DNA of 64,000 nt, taken from Herbinix luporum. GTDB taxonomy: Bacteria > Bacillota > Clostridia > Lachnospirales > Lachnospiraceae. The stretch covers positions 15,001 through 79,000 of the forward strand of contig NZ_LN879430.1 in assembly GCF_900070325.1 (NCBI RefSeq). The letters are read 5' to 3'. This document shows positions 29,001 through 37,741 of this stretch, one piece after another. The stretch's first letter is position 1; every line of letters begins with the position of its first letter. Under the pieces are notes generated by a model. It made no database searches, had not been told where the DNA came from, and saw nothing but the letters and a program-made list of their open reading frames with translations. Position numbers and translations under genes: made by a program.

Positions 29001-29273
29001 ATGGAAAAGATTGTACTGGCTATTATTATACTTGTATGTATAGTTATTATAGGAATATGTATTGCCAAGAAGAGACCTGATTTAATAGTAGATTTTTTGC
29101 TTAGGGCTTCTTTAGGAACCGCAGGTATATATTTGTTGGATTTTATAATAGGTTTGGGAGGTTATAATGTTAACGTTGGGGTTAATGTAATTACTATATT
29201 AGCCAATGGGTTTTTAGGATTGCCTGGTTTTATTCTTCTTTATGGACTTGCCTTTTATTACTCCATGAGCTGA
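29001..29273 (+). CDS. bofA: Pro-sigma-K processing inhibitor BofA-like protein
   Basis: Membrane protein of 90 residues with two to three hydrophobic helices and the BofA C-terminal motif NVITILANGFLGLPGFILLYG. In Bacillus, BofA inhibits the SpoIVFB protease that releases sigma-K in the mother cell until forespore signalling occurs. It is one of several sporulation genes in the window, supporting an endospore-former. A gggga site lies 9 bases before the ATG. Whether sigma-K is made as a pro-protein in this organism cannot be seen here. Confidence 0.88.
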   Translation: MEKIVLAIIILVCIVIIGICIAKKRPDLIVDFLLRASLGTAGIYLLDFIIGLGGYNVNVGVNVITILANGFLGLPGFILLYGLAFYYSMS

Positions 29274-29351
29274 ATTTTGTGCATTATGTCCCCTGCTAAA
29301 TAGTTTTTTTGTAGAAGAATACAGAAATATTCCGTCAATATAAGGAATATA

Positions 29352-29381
29352 TTGACAATGGATTTTAATGTGATATATTAT
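29352..29381 (+). promoter_or_regulatory. Probable promoter of the Tad pilus operon
   Basis: TTGACA at 29352-29357, followed by TATATT at 16-base spacing or TATTAT at 18-base spacing (ending 29381). It lies about 42 bases ahead of the first Tad gene. No other strong promoter or terminator was seen until 40.2 kb. Confidence 0.55.
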
Positions 29382-29422
29382 AGACATGCCAATAAATGTA
29401 AAAGGATTAAAGGAGGGATGTA

Positions 29423-30412
29423 TTGGAGAAATTATTGGCTATATATGACCCGGAGATTTTGTATGCCAGCAGGTTAATGGAGTATTTTAGAAAGTCAGAA
29501 TGGGAAGGATTTGAGATATTACTGTTTACTGGAATGGATCACCTAACTGATTTTTTAAAATATCAAAAGCTTGAAATCTTATTGTATGGAGGGGAGGCTC
29601 TTTTAGATAAGCTATCACTGGATAATGTAAGATATATTTTTTTACTAAGCAGTAATAATAAGCCTATTAGGGATAAATATCAAAGGATTTATAAGTACCA
29701 ATCTGCAAGTAAGATTAAATCAGATATTTTATCATCCTACACAAGGCTTGAAGATAATAATAAGAAAGCAGCTTATGATGATGTACGATTTATATCAATC
29801 TATCCGCCGGTTTCAGGACCTGAAAAATTAACTTTTGCTTGGTTCTTGGCAAAAGAACTATCTAATAATTATAAGGTATTGTTTATATCTATGGAGATGT
29901 TAGCCACATCCTTTATTACAGGGGATGAAGTTATAAGTCAATCTATGTCAGAGTATTTATATTATCTAAAGGAAAGTAAGGAAGGTCTAGATACTAAACT
30001 GAAATCCTATCTAAGTTATTCTGAGAAATTATCTTATCTTTCAGGATTATCCCATGGTTTTGATTTACTTTCTTTAAGCAAAGAAGATATAGTAAGATTA
30101 ATGGATATGCTTAAGGAGCAGGGGGATTATGAATTAGTGATTTTCTATCTTGGATTTTATTCGGAAGCCTCCATGGAGATTCTAAATAGAAGTACTGATG
30201 TCTATATTGCCCTTTGCGACATTCCATATGAAGAATTTGTATATAAAGAATGGGAAAGACAGATGGAGCTTATAGGCCTAATAAACCATCAATGTAAATA
30301 CCGTAAAATAAAACTTTCAAGCTTATATCAAGGAGCCGGGTCAAATCCTCTACATGAAATTAGTATATCTGCCATTAAACCCTTGGCAAAAGAAATGGCT
30401 AAACATATGTAA
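29423..30412 (+). CDS. TadZ/CpaE-like protein with degenerate P-loop
   Basis: First gene of the pilus operon, 329 residues. It has an N-terminal receiver-like region (about 1-105) and a MinD/ParA-like region (about 120-325), as in TadZ/CpaE proteins that place the Tad machine at the cell pole. The expected deviant Walker A (KGGxGKT) reads SGPEKLT at 131-137, so only the lysine and threonine survive. ATP binding is doubtful. The start is TTG, supported by AGGAGGG 5 bases upstream. Assignment rests on domain order and position before tadA; identity is otherwise low. Confidence 0.68.
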   Translation: MEKLLAIYDPEILYASRLMEYFRKSEWEGFEILLFTGMDHLTDFLKYQKLEILLYGGEALLDKLSLDNVRYIFLLSSNNKPIRDKYQRIYKYQSASKIKSDILSSYTRLEDNNKKAAYDDVRFISIYPPVSGPEKLTFAWFLAKELSNNYKVLFISMEMLATSFITGDEVISQSMSEYLYYLKESKEGLDTKLKSYLSYSEKLSYLSGLSHGFDLLSLSKEDIVRLMDMLKEQGDYELVIFYLGFYSEASMEILNRSTDVYIALCDIPYEEFVYKEWERQMELIGLINHQCKYRKIKLSSLYQGAGSNPLHEISISAIKPLAKEMAKHM

Positions 30413-30447
30413 TATACTAAAAGTAAAATCTATGGAAAGGAGCAACT

Positions 30448-31659
30448 ATGGGCTGGCTTAAAGAGAAGCTAAAACAGGATGTGCTTGACAGTATAGATTT
30501 AAGCTCTGATATATCTGACCAAGAGTTGTTAAGTATTATAGATGAGGTATTACTACAAAAAAGCAGACAGAATTTTATCAGTATGCAGGAAAAAAGAAGA
30601 TTACGTAGGGATATTTTTAATTCTATAAGGAAGCTGGATATTCTTCAGGATATGATAGAAGATCCTACAATTACAGAAATAATGGTAAACGGAACAAAGG
30701 ATATATTTATAGAGCAAAATGGTATTATAAAAACCAGTGATAAATGTTTTGAATCTTTAGAAAAGTTAGAAGATCTTGTTCAGCAAATTGTATCCCAGTC
30801 TAATCGTATTGTAAACGCTTCTAAGCCCATTGTAGATGCCAGACTTATGGATGGATCTAGGGTAAATATAGTACTTCCTCCCGTTGCCATAGACGGACCT
30901 GTTATTACCATAAGGAAGTTTCCTAAAAACCCCATTACAATTGATCAATTAATAGAATATAAATCTATAACTAAGGAAGCAGCTGATTTTTTAGAAAAAT
31001 TAGTAATCTCAGGTTATAACATATTTATCAGCGGCGGCACCGGTTCCGGTAAGACTACATTTCTTAATGTATTATCTAATTATATTCCTCATTATCAAAG
31101 AATTATAACAATAGAAGATTCGGCAGAGTTGCAGATTCGTAATATCCCCAATTTAATACGTTTGGAAGTAAGATGCGGAAATACAGAAGGGAATAATGAA
31201 ATTACGATTAGGGATTTAATAAAAACTTCCCTTAGGATGCGTCCCGATAGAATTATAGTAGGAGAGGTGCGGGATGAGGCTGCCATTGACATGTTACAGG
31301 CTTTAAATACCGGACATGATGGTTCTCTTTCCACAGGCCATGCAAATTCACCCTCAGATATGTTAAGCCGGCTGGAATCTTTAGTACTACTGGGAGCAGA
31401 TATACCCCTTATGGCCATACGCAGACAAATTGCTTCTGCCATAGATATAATTGTTCACCTGGGAAGATTAAGAGATAAGTCTAGAAGAGTCTTGGAAATT
31501 ACAGAAGTACTGGATTTAGAAGATGGTGAAATAAAATTAAATCCCATTTTTACATTTGTTGAAAGGGGAGAAGATAAAAATATGATTATTGGCAAATTGG
31601 AAAAGACGGGTAATCTGCAAAACATCCAAAAACTTGACAGGGCAGGTATAAAGCTGTAA
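30448..31659 (+). CDS. tadA: Tad pilus assembly ATPase TadA/CpaF
   Basis: Secretion ATPase of the type IVb pilus, 403 residues, hexameric and cytoplasmic. Walker A is GGTGSGKTT (196-204), Walker B is RIIVGEVR (268-275), and the His box is TGHDGSLSTGHAN (288-300). The N-terminal domain (about 50-170) resembles CpaF. The start has a GGAAAGGAG site. It powers export and assembly of the Flp pilin encoded 2.3 kb downstream. Confidence 0.95.
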   Translation: MGWLKEKLKQDVLDSIDLSSDISDQELLSIIDEVLLQKSRQNFISMQEKRRLRRDIFNSIRKLDILQDMIEDPTITEIMVNGTKDIFIEQNGIIKTSDKCFESLEKLEDLVQQIVSQSNRIVNASKPIVDARLMDGSRVNIVLPPVAIDGPVITIRKFPKNPITIDQLIEYKSITKEAADFLEKLVISGYNIFISGGTGSGKTTFLNVLSNYIPHYQRIITIEDSAELQIRNIPNLIRLEVRCGNTEGNNEITIRDLIKTSLRMRPDRIIVGEVRDEAAIDMLQALNTGHDGSLSTGHANSPSDMLSRLESLVLLGADIPLMAIRRQIASAIDIIVHLGRLRDKSRRVLEITEVLDLEDGEIKLNPIFTFVERGEDKNMIIGKLEKTGNLQNIQKLDRAGIKL

Positions 31660-31673
31660 GGCAGGTGCTAAAG

Positions 31674-32390
31674 ATGATTGAAAAGGAAAGTATAAGGATT
31701 ATTATAGAGGGTTTTATAGGGGTAATTATATTAGGATTTCTCTTTTATAGGAGTATTATAGGAATAATTTTCTTAAGTCCTTTAATTATCTTATATTACC
31801 AAAAGAAAAGAAAGGTTATAATAGCAAAAAGAAAATTGCAGTTAAATATTGAATTTAGAGACGGAATTAACAGTCTGTCAGCTGCATTAAGTGCTGGATA
31901 TAGTGTAGAACAGGGCTTTACTGAAGCATTATTAGACTTAAAAAGTATGTATCCTAAGGGAGCAATGATTATAAATGAATTTGCATATATAACTAAGCAA
32001 ATTCAGATGAATATACCGGTTGAGAAAGCTTTAAGGGATTTTGCAAGTCGCAGTGGTATAGAAGATATTATAAGTTTTTCAGAAGTTTTTTCTACAGCAA
32101 AAAGGACAGGGGGCGATCTTACTAAGATTATAAAAACTACAACAGATATAATCAGTAATAAGATAGAGGTAAAAAGAGAGATTGTGACCTTAATTGCTGC
32201 AAAAAAATTTGAAGCTAACATAATGAAAATTGTTCCGGCCGGCATCTTGTGTTATCTATCCCTTTCTTCTCCGGAAATGTTAAAGCCCTTATATCATAAT
32301 CTTTTTGGAATTCTTATAATGACTTTTATATTGGGGGTCTATCTTTGTAGCTATAAATTAATCGATAAAATTGTTGATATTGAAGTATAA
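31674..32390 (+). CDS. tadB: Tad pilus inner-membrane platform protein TadB
   Basis: T2SSF/GspF-type membrane protein of about 238 residues: two N-terminal hydrophobic segments, a cytoplasmic helical domain (about 70-170, INSLSAALSAGYSVEQGF and FSTAKRTGGDLTKII) and two C-terminal membrane helices. It forms the assembly platform with TadC. The ATG at 31674 is 6 bases after an AGGTG site; a GTG at 31665 in the same frame is an alternative. It follows tadA by 14 bases. Confidence 0.88.
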   Translation: MIEKESIRIIIEGFIGVIILGFLFYRSIIGIIFLSPLIILYYQKKRKVIIAKRKLQLNIEFRDGINSLSAALSAGYSVEQGFTEALLDLKSMYPKGAMIINEFAYITKQIQMNIPVEKALRDFASRSGIEDIISFSEVFSTAKRTGGDLTKIIKTTTDIISNKIEVKREIVTLIAAKKFEANIMKIVPAGILCYLSLSSPEMLKPLYHNLFGILIMTFILGVYLCSYKLIDKIVDIEV

Positions 32391-32401
32391 GGAATATAAA
32401 T

Positions 32402-33886
32402 ATGTTATATGGAATCATTATAATTTTCTTTGTTATTCTCTTTTTTTTCTCCAAAAGACAAATGGGCAGTACATTTAACAGTATAGATAAAAAGAAACAT
32501 AGGCTTTATTTTCTTTATCCTATGGCTAGATTTATACTTATAAGGGCCGGACTGGAGGAAAAATGCCTAAAGCAATCGGAAGTATCAAAAAATATCCGTG
32601 CCCTATATGTTTTAGAAGGTCATGAAAATCAGACAAGGCTCTATTGGTATCAAAAAACATCTCTGGTTTTATTAATTATCTTTATATTTTCAAGTCTATC
32701 TTTCTTCATTTCCATTGAAAGTTATATGAATAAATCTGTATCCTTTGATAATCATCTTATCCGGCCCGAAGAAGAAGAGGGGGATAACCGTATTCGGTTA
32801 AGGTATAAAATACAAAACAGAGAAGATCTAAAAGACTTTTATGAAGATGAAATAACTATAGAAAATAAAGCTCGAATATATTCCCATAAAGAGTGGGATG
32901 AACTGCTTAATATAGCCATTCCTTATTTGGAAAAGGAGATGCTGGGGGAAAATGAAGAAGCAAGCCATGTTCATAGGAACTTAAACTTTATTAAGAAAAT
33001 TCCTAAGACAGGTATAAGTATTGAGTGGATACCTAAGGATTATAAGCTGATTGACAGCAGAGGGATTATACATAATGAGGATATGGTGGAAGATAAAGTA
33101 GAAACCTTAGTTACTGCTATACTTCGCTATCATGACAGAAAGGTAGAACATATCATACCCATAACCATAGTGCCTCCCATAATGGATAATAAGGATATAC
33201 TGCAGCGTGAGCTTGAAAGTATTATCGACGAAACAAATGAGGCCACAGCTATGGATAAAAAATGGAGCTTGCCTAAAAAAATAGGAGATTACTTAGTAAT
33301 TTGGGAAAGAGATGAAAAGAATATAAGCATGCCTATTTTTATATTAGGCTTAACTGGCGCTATATTAATTTGGTTTTTTTGTGATAAAGAATTAGATAAT
33401 AAAATGAAATTAAGAAATAATCAGTTACTACTTGATTATCCGGAAATTATAAATAAGTTTATTCTTTTAATAAATGCCGGTATGACTATAAAACAAGCAT
33501 GGAGTAAAATTGCAGAGGATTATAGGCAAAAGCTAAATAAAGGTGAAATAAACATAAGATATGCCTACGAGGAAATGCTGGTGACCTTAAATGAGCTTAA
33601 ACTAGGCATTCCCGAAGCCAAAGCCTATGAGCAATATGGTAAAAGAGTAGCTTTATTGCCCTATATGAAGTTTACTTCCTTGATAGTTCAAAATCTAAGG
33701 AAGGGGAATAAAGGGCTGGCAGACTTATTAAACAATGAAGCCATGGAAGCTTTACATACTCGAAGAGAAATCAGTAGAAGGCTCGGAGAAGAAGCATCCA
33801 CTAAACTTATAGGTCCCATGATAATAATGCTTTTTATAGTACTGATTATCATTATGGTACCGGCCATAATTTCAATTCGTATGTAA
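32402..33886 (+). CDS. tadC: TadC-like pilus platform protein with inserted extracytoplasmic domain
   Basis: Second T2SSF protein of the platform, unusually long at 494 residues (TadC is usually about 300). Membrane segments lie at about 1-16, 80-100, 305-325 and 470-490. The C-terminal half (about 330-494) has the T2SSF pattern (ILLINAGMTIKQAWSKIA, LIVQNLRKGNKGLADLL). Between segments two and three lie about 200 residues that should face outside. Part of this (about 198-263, ISIEWIPKDYKLIDSRGII onward) looks like an atrophied bacterial Ig-type fold. AAGGA precedes the ATG by 8 bases. The inserted domain is the unusual feature. Confidence 0.8.
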   Translation: MLYGIIIIFFVILFFFSKRQMGSTFNSIDKKKHRLYFLYPMARFILIRAGLEEKCLKQSEVSKNIRALYVLEGHENQTRLYWYQKTSLVLLIIFIFSSLSFFISIESYMNKSVSFDNHLIRPEEEEGDNRIRLRYKIQNREDLKDFYEDEITIENKARIYSHKEWDELLNIAIPYLEKEMLGENEEASHVHRNLNFIKKIPKTGISIEWIPKDYKLIDSRGIIHNEDMVEDKVETLVTAILRYHDRKVEHIIPITIVPPIMDNKDILQRELESIIDETNEATAMDKKWSLPKKIGDYLVIWERDEKNISMPIFILGLTGAILIWFFCDKELDNKMKLRNNQLLLDYPEIINKFILLINAGMTIKQAWSKIAEDYRQKLNKGEINIRYAYEEMLVTLNELKLGIPEAKAYEQYGKRVALLPYMKFTSLIVQNLRKGNKGLADLLNNEAMEALHTRREISRRLGEEASTKLIGPMIIMLFIVLIIIMVPAIISIRM

Positions 33887-33924
33887 TTTTGTCTTAAGTA
33901 AAACTTTTATAAAAGGAGAAGAAA

Positions 33925-34098
33925 ATGATAAGAAATTTAAAAAGGTTAATAAACACTGAACTAGATGGAGTTGGGGTAATTGAAATTATTTTAATACTGG
34001 TAGTTTTAATTGGTCTGGTTATTATTTTTAGGGATCAACTGGGGGAAATTATAAGCAATATATTTGACAGGATTAATGAGGCTATAGATTCCTTTTAA
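33925..34098 (+). CDS. flp: Flp-type (type IVb) pilin precursor
   Basis: Pilin of only 57 residues. A short basic leader ends at Gly15, followed by VGVIE and a hydrophobic helix (IEIILILVVLIGLVIIF, 19-35) and an amphipathic tail. Cleavage after Gly15 puts Glu at mature position 5, the hallmark of Flp pilins cut by TadV-type peptidases. A strong AAAAGGAG site precedes the ATG. It lies between tadC and a large accessory gene, with the TadV peptidase downstream. It is probably the main pilus subunit. Confidence 0.88.
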   Translation: MIRNLKRLINTELDGVGVIEIILILVVLIGLVIIFRDQLGEIISNIFDRINEAIDSF

Positions 34099-34119
34099 AG
34101 AAAAGTAGGAGGCATAAAT

Positions 34120-36627
34120 TTGGAAACTCTTAAAAAGGAAAGATATCTTTATGGTTCAATTACCGTGTTTTTAAGTCTTACACTATTGTTAATTTTATCC
34201 CTGCTTATGACTATTATTGAAGGGGCAAGACATCATACTGCCAGGGTTATTGCAGAAAGATCTTTAACCCTTGCTATGGATTCGGTTTTAGCAGAATTTT
34301 ATGGCCCCTTTATGGATGAATATCATCTACTGGGATTAGATTCATCCTATGGTGAGCCTATATGCAGTGATTATGAAATAACTCGGAGAATAGAAGAGTA
34401 TATGTCTTATACATTAACTCCAAAGTTGGGTCTTGAGAGTAATGTAAATCCGGTTGAACTTTTTGGAATTTCCATAGAATCCCTTAAGCTTAATAGCAAA
34501 ACCGGACTTATGGATTATGGGGGAGATATATTTATTCATGAAATCACTGAATATATGAAATACAAAGAACTTGGAGATATTGCAGAATTCTTTTTAAATA
34601 AAGCCTCCATATTGGAGCAGCCTAAAAAGCTTAGTATCCTTTATGAAGAAAAAATAAAAGTTGAAGAAGAAATCCTAGCCATAGATGAGGGCGTTCTTGC
34701 CTTAATGAAATATATAGACGGTATATCTACCAATAAAAAGGGCTTAGTAAGATCAAAAAATACAGGACTTAAGATTGAAAGTTTCTTTGCCAAAAAAATA
34801 ATGTTTGAAACTCCGACTATGGAAAGTACCGGAATTAATAATGAGAGGGTATTTTATGCCTTAGAAAAATATTACTCAAATCCTAGTAAATTATTTGTTA
34901 CCGTGGACAAGGAATTTCAAAAGTTAAGTGAAATTAGCACTTATCTTGAAGACTTAGAAAAAAGCCTTCAAAAAATTCAAGGTGAGAAAGAAGAAAATAC
35001 TTATCTCTTAAAACAGTTAACAAAAAACATGGATGACAGGGACGACTTAGAGGCAGATATTTTAAATTTAGAAAATAAAATATCGGAACTTGAAAGATTT
35101 GCAGATGATATAGAAGCAAATATGGCTGATTATAACAAGGAACTTATAGTCTGTACAGAAACCATAACAAAGAAGGTAAATGAACTTAATAAGTTAATAT
35201 CAGGGTGTATCACAGCAGTTAAACAAGCAATTCTTCAGTTAGAGCAAATCCTTATTACCATAGAAAAAGCCCAGCCTCTAATATTATCCTACGAAAAAAA
35301 TCTAGAAAATAAAAAGGAAGAGTTGAGCAAGGATATTTATGAAAGCTTACAGGAAGGCTTAGAAGAATTAAAAAAATATCAAAAGGATATTGGAACAGGA
35401 TATAATTTTCCTTTGATGAAAGATATTCTTGAGAAAAATTACGAAATACTTTTAAAATCTGAAAGAAACCTTGATCAGGCTTATAAAAAGCTATCAGATA
35501 AAGACTTTGACGGGGCAAAAAGTATTTATAGTAATACTTATAGAATACTTCAAGAATATCAGACAAAAAATCTTAATCTTGACTATAGTTCTTTAGTAAC
35601 CTATAAGGATAAAACCCCTGATTTTATAGGCCAATTTAAGAAGCTTCTAGAAGAAGGGATATGTGCCTTAGTGGTGGATTATGAGACCATGTCAAGCAAG
35701 GAGTTGGGTAATTTTGGGGAACTGCCGTCAAAAACAGCCGGCTTATCTAAAGAAGATGACCAATTTTCATTTTTAACCTTGTTAAATAAGCTAAATTTAG
35801 GGGGAAAAAATTCCGGTTTAGACAGTTTCTTCCAAAGTTTCGGAGATTATAGCATAGACAGTCTTTTAAAGGAGGCTATAGATAATATAGCAAAACGCTT
35901 CTTGTTAATCGAATATATAAACCAGCACTTTTATAGATTTCCCTGTGAAAATGAAAGTAAGGAGACAAAGAAACCTTCTGTACTGACATATGAAAAGGAA
36001 TATTTATTGTTTGGAAAGTTAAAAGATAAGGATAATCTAGAAGATATAATTAAAAAAATTATACTGATCAGAACCCTTCTTAACTTTACATCAATCTTGA
36101 CAGATAAGGAAAAATGGCAGGAGGCTAAGACTATAGCAGCAACCTTAGTGGGCTTTATGGGACTTCCTATCTTGGTTACAATTACTCAGAGTATCTTAAT
36201 GTTTCTATTAGCCTTTGGGTCAGGGCTTATTGATACTAGTGCCCTGTTGATGGGTAAGGAAATTCCAATCTTAAAAAAAAGAGTAGATCTTAAATTTGCA
36301 GAGCTTTTGCTGTTAAATAAGGAATACATAGAAAAAAAGGCCGCATCCTATAAAGAAGAAAAAGGATTTTCCTATAATGATTATTTAACTTTATTCTTAT
36401 ATTTTACGGATTTAGATAAGCTTTCCTTTCGTATGATGGATTTAATGCAGGAAAATATTAATCTTCGCTATGGAAGTAATTTTAGAATTTCCAATTGTAT
36501 TTTTGGCTTTGAGACTGAGGCGGTATTTCATATAAAGCCAATCTTTACAAGTCTGTCATTTTTAAAAAAAATTTTAAAATCTGATTTTAATCAAATTTAT
36601 ATAGTCCAGGGGGATTATAGTTACTAG
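34120..36627 (+). CDS. Large membrane-anchored Tad accessory protein (DUF5702-like)
   Basis: Protein of 835 residues with one N-terminal hydrophobic helix (about 11-30, SITVFLSLTLLLILSLLM) of the TadG/TadE type. A long Lys/Glu-rich coiled-coil region (about 180-470) follows. Near residues 665-700 there is another hydrophobic segment, LVGFMGLPILVTITQSILM. I associate the architecture with DUF5702 proteins of clostridial Tad loci, from memory. It probably sits at the membrane, either as a minor pseudopilin or as part of the assembly machine. The TTG start is supported by AGGAGG 7 bases upstream. Confidence 0.65.
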   Translation: METLKKERYLYGSITVFLSLTLLLILSLLMTIIEGARHHTARVIAERSLTLAMDSVLAEFYGPFMDEYHLLGLDSSYGEPICSDYEITRRIEEYMSYTLTPKLGLESNVNPVELFGISIESLKLNSKTGLMDYGGDIFIHEITEYMKYKELGDIAEFFLNKASILEQPKKLSILYEEKIKVEEEILAIDEGVLALMKYIDGISTNKKGLVRSKNTGLKIESFFAKKIMFETPTMESTGINNERVFYALEKYYSNPSKLFVTVDKEFQKLSEISTYLEDLEKSLQKIQGEKEENTYLLKQLTKNMDDRDDLEADILNLENKISELERFADDIEANMADYNKELIVCTETITKKVNELNKLISGCITAVKQAILQLEQILITIEKAQPLILSYEKNLENKKEELSKDIYESLQEGLEELKKYQKDIGTGYNFPLMKDILEKNYEILLKSERNLDQAYKKLSDKDFDGAKSIYSNTYRILQEYQTKNLNLDYSSLVTYKDKTPDFIGQFKKLLEEGICALVVDYETMSSKELGNFGELPSKTAGLSKEDDQFSFLTLLNKLNLGGKNSGLDSFFQSFGDYSIDSLLKEAIDNIAKRFLLIEYINQHFYRFPCENESKETKKPSVLTYEKEYLLFGKLKDKDNLEDIIKKIILIRTLLNFTSILTDKEKWQEAKTIAATLVGFMGLPILVTITQSILMFLLAFGSGLIDTSALLMGKEIPILKKRVDLKFAELLLLNKEYIEKKAASYKEEKGFSYNDYLTLFLYFTDLDKLSFRMMDLMQENINLRYGSNFRISNCIFGFETEAVFHIKPIFTSLSFLKKILKSDFNQIYIVQGDYSY

Positions 36628-36646
36628 GATTTCTAAGCCATATGCA

Positions 36647-36798
36647 GGTGGCTTGGGATGTCCGCTCTTCTAAAAATAATTATTCACTTCTATTAACAAT
36701 TCTATTAAATCAAAAAAAATAAAGTATCTCTCTCCAGGAAATCATTTGCTAGCAAACTCAATAAATTTTAATTAGAAGAACGGACACCCCAGGCCATC
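36647..36798. repeat. 27-bp imperfect inverted repeat within the Tad operon
   Basis: Arms at 36647-36673 and 36772-36798 pair over 27 positions with two mismatches and two G-T pairs, separated by 98 AT-rich bases. The loop holds a short palindrome TTTGCTAGCAAA. The hairpin lies between two genes of the same operon and has no T run, so it is not an ordinary terminator. It could be an mRNA processing or stability structure, or a degraded miniature mobile element. Confidence 0.75.
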
Positions 36799-36829
36799 TA
36801 AAATATAGCTTATTCAGGTAGTGAGTATA

Positions 36830-37723
36830 ATGAAAAAAACAAAAAATATAAAGGGTATAAATAAGTATATTGCAAATGCTTCCCTTACTATAGAGGCCTC
36901 CTTGGTATTGCCAATATTTTTATTTTTCTTCACGGCTTTTTTGTACTTTATACAAATATTTATTGTGCAAGAAATGCTACAAAAGGCAATTACCGAAACA
37001 GGCTTAAGTATGTCAAGGGCAGCCTATATATACTCAGATTTTTATGATGTAAGTGATAGCAAAACCTTTGATGAGGCTTTGTTAGAAGAAAATATTCAAA
37101 GAGGATTTAAGGAATTATACAGGACTATTATTTATAAGGGGGCTATTAAATATGCTGTTGAAAGCAGGCTCAATCTAGATAGAATTAATAATTCCTGTAT
37201 CGTAGGTGGATTTGACGGGATAGATTTTAGTAGCAGCCAGGTATTTAAATGCAGTAATGACATAGATATAGTTGCCCGCTACCGGGTCAGAATTCCAATT
37301 CGAATATTTGGAATTTATGAAATGGATATGATACAAAGGGTTAGGCTTCGGGGATGGAGCGGACATAAGATTCCGGCCCTTTATAGAGTTATTGAAGAAA
37401 ACAATGGCAAGGAGGAAAGCTTTGTATATGTAACTGACAGCGGTAGCGTATATCATCTAGATAGGACTTGCTCTCATATTAGCTTATCTGTTGAGGCCAT
37501 CAGTGGAAAACCCACTTGGCAGAGAAATAAAAACGGAGGCAAATATTATCCCTGTGAGTACTGTTTAAAAAATGAAGATTCCCAAGAAGAAATTTATTAT
37601 ATAACATCATATGGGAATCGATATCACAAAGATAAGAGCTGTCCAAAAATTAATAGAAGGGTAAGTAAAATCCCCATAACAGAAGTGGGAGAAAGGGTCC
37701 CATGTAAACGATGTGGAAGATAA
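36830..37723 (+). CDS. TadE-like pseudopilin with two C-terminal cysteine motifs
   Basis: Protein of about 297 residues. The N-terminal part has the TadE-type signal ASLTIEASLVLPIFLFFFTAF (about 17-37), where the Glu follows a short basic leader. The middle is a predicted extracytoplasmic pilus-associated domain. The last 100 residues hold two tandem copies of a motif: a YxT-x-GxxYH strand, a lone Cys, an Ile-rich segment and a final PCxxC. Each copy could bind a metal or form a disulfide. The start is uncertain: ATG 36830 is chosen over GTG 36821 because spacing from the purine-rich GTGAG is better. Confidence 0.72.
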   Translation: MKKTKNIKGINKYIANASLTIEASLVLPIFLFFFTAFLYFIQIFIVQEMLQKAITETGLSMSRAAYIYSDFYDVSDSKTFDEALLEENIQRGFKELYRTIIYKGAIKYAVESRLNLDRINNSCIVGGFDGIDFSSSQVFKCSNDIDIVARYRVRIPIRIFGIYEMDMIQRVRLRGWSGHKIPALYRVIEENNGKEESFVYVTDSGSVYHLDRTCSHISLSVEAISGKPTWQRNKNGGKYYPCEYCLKNEDSQEEIYYITSYGNRYHKDKSCPKINRRVSKIPITEVGERVPCKRCGR

Positions 37724-37741
37724 ATACTGGGAGGTTATATT

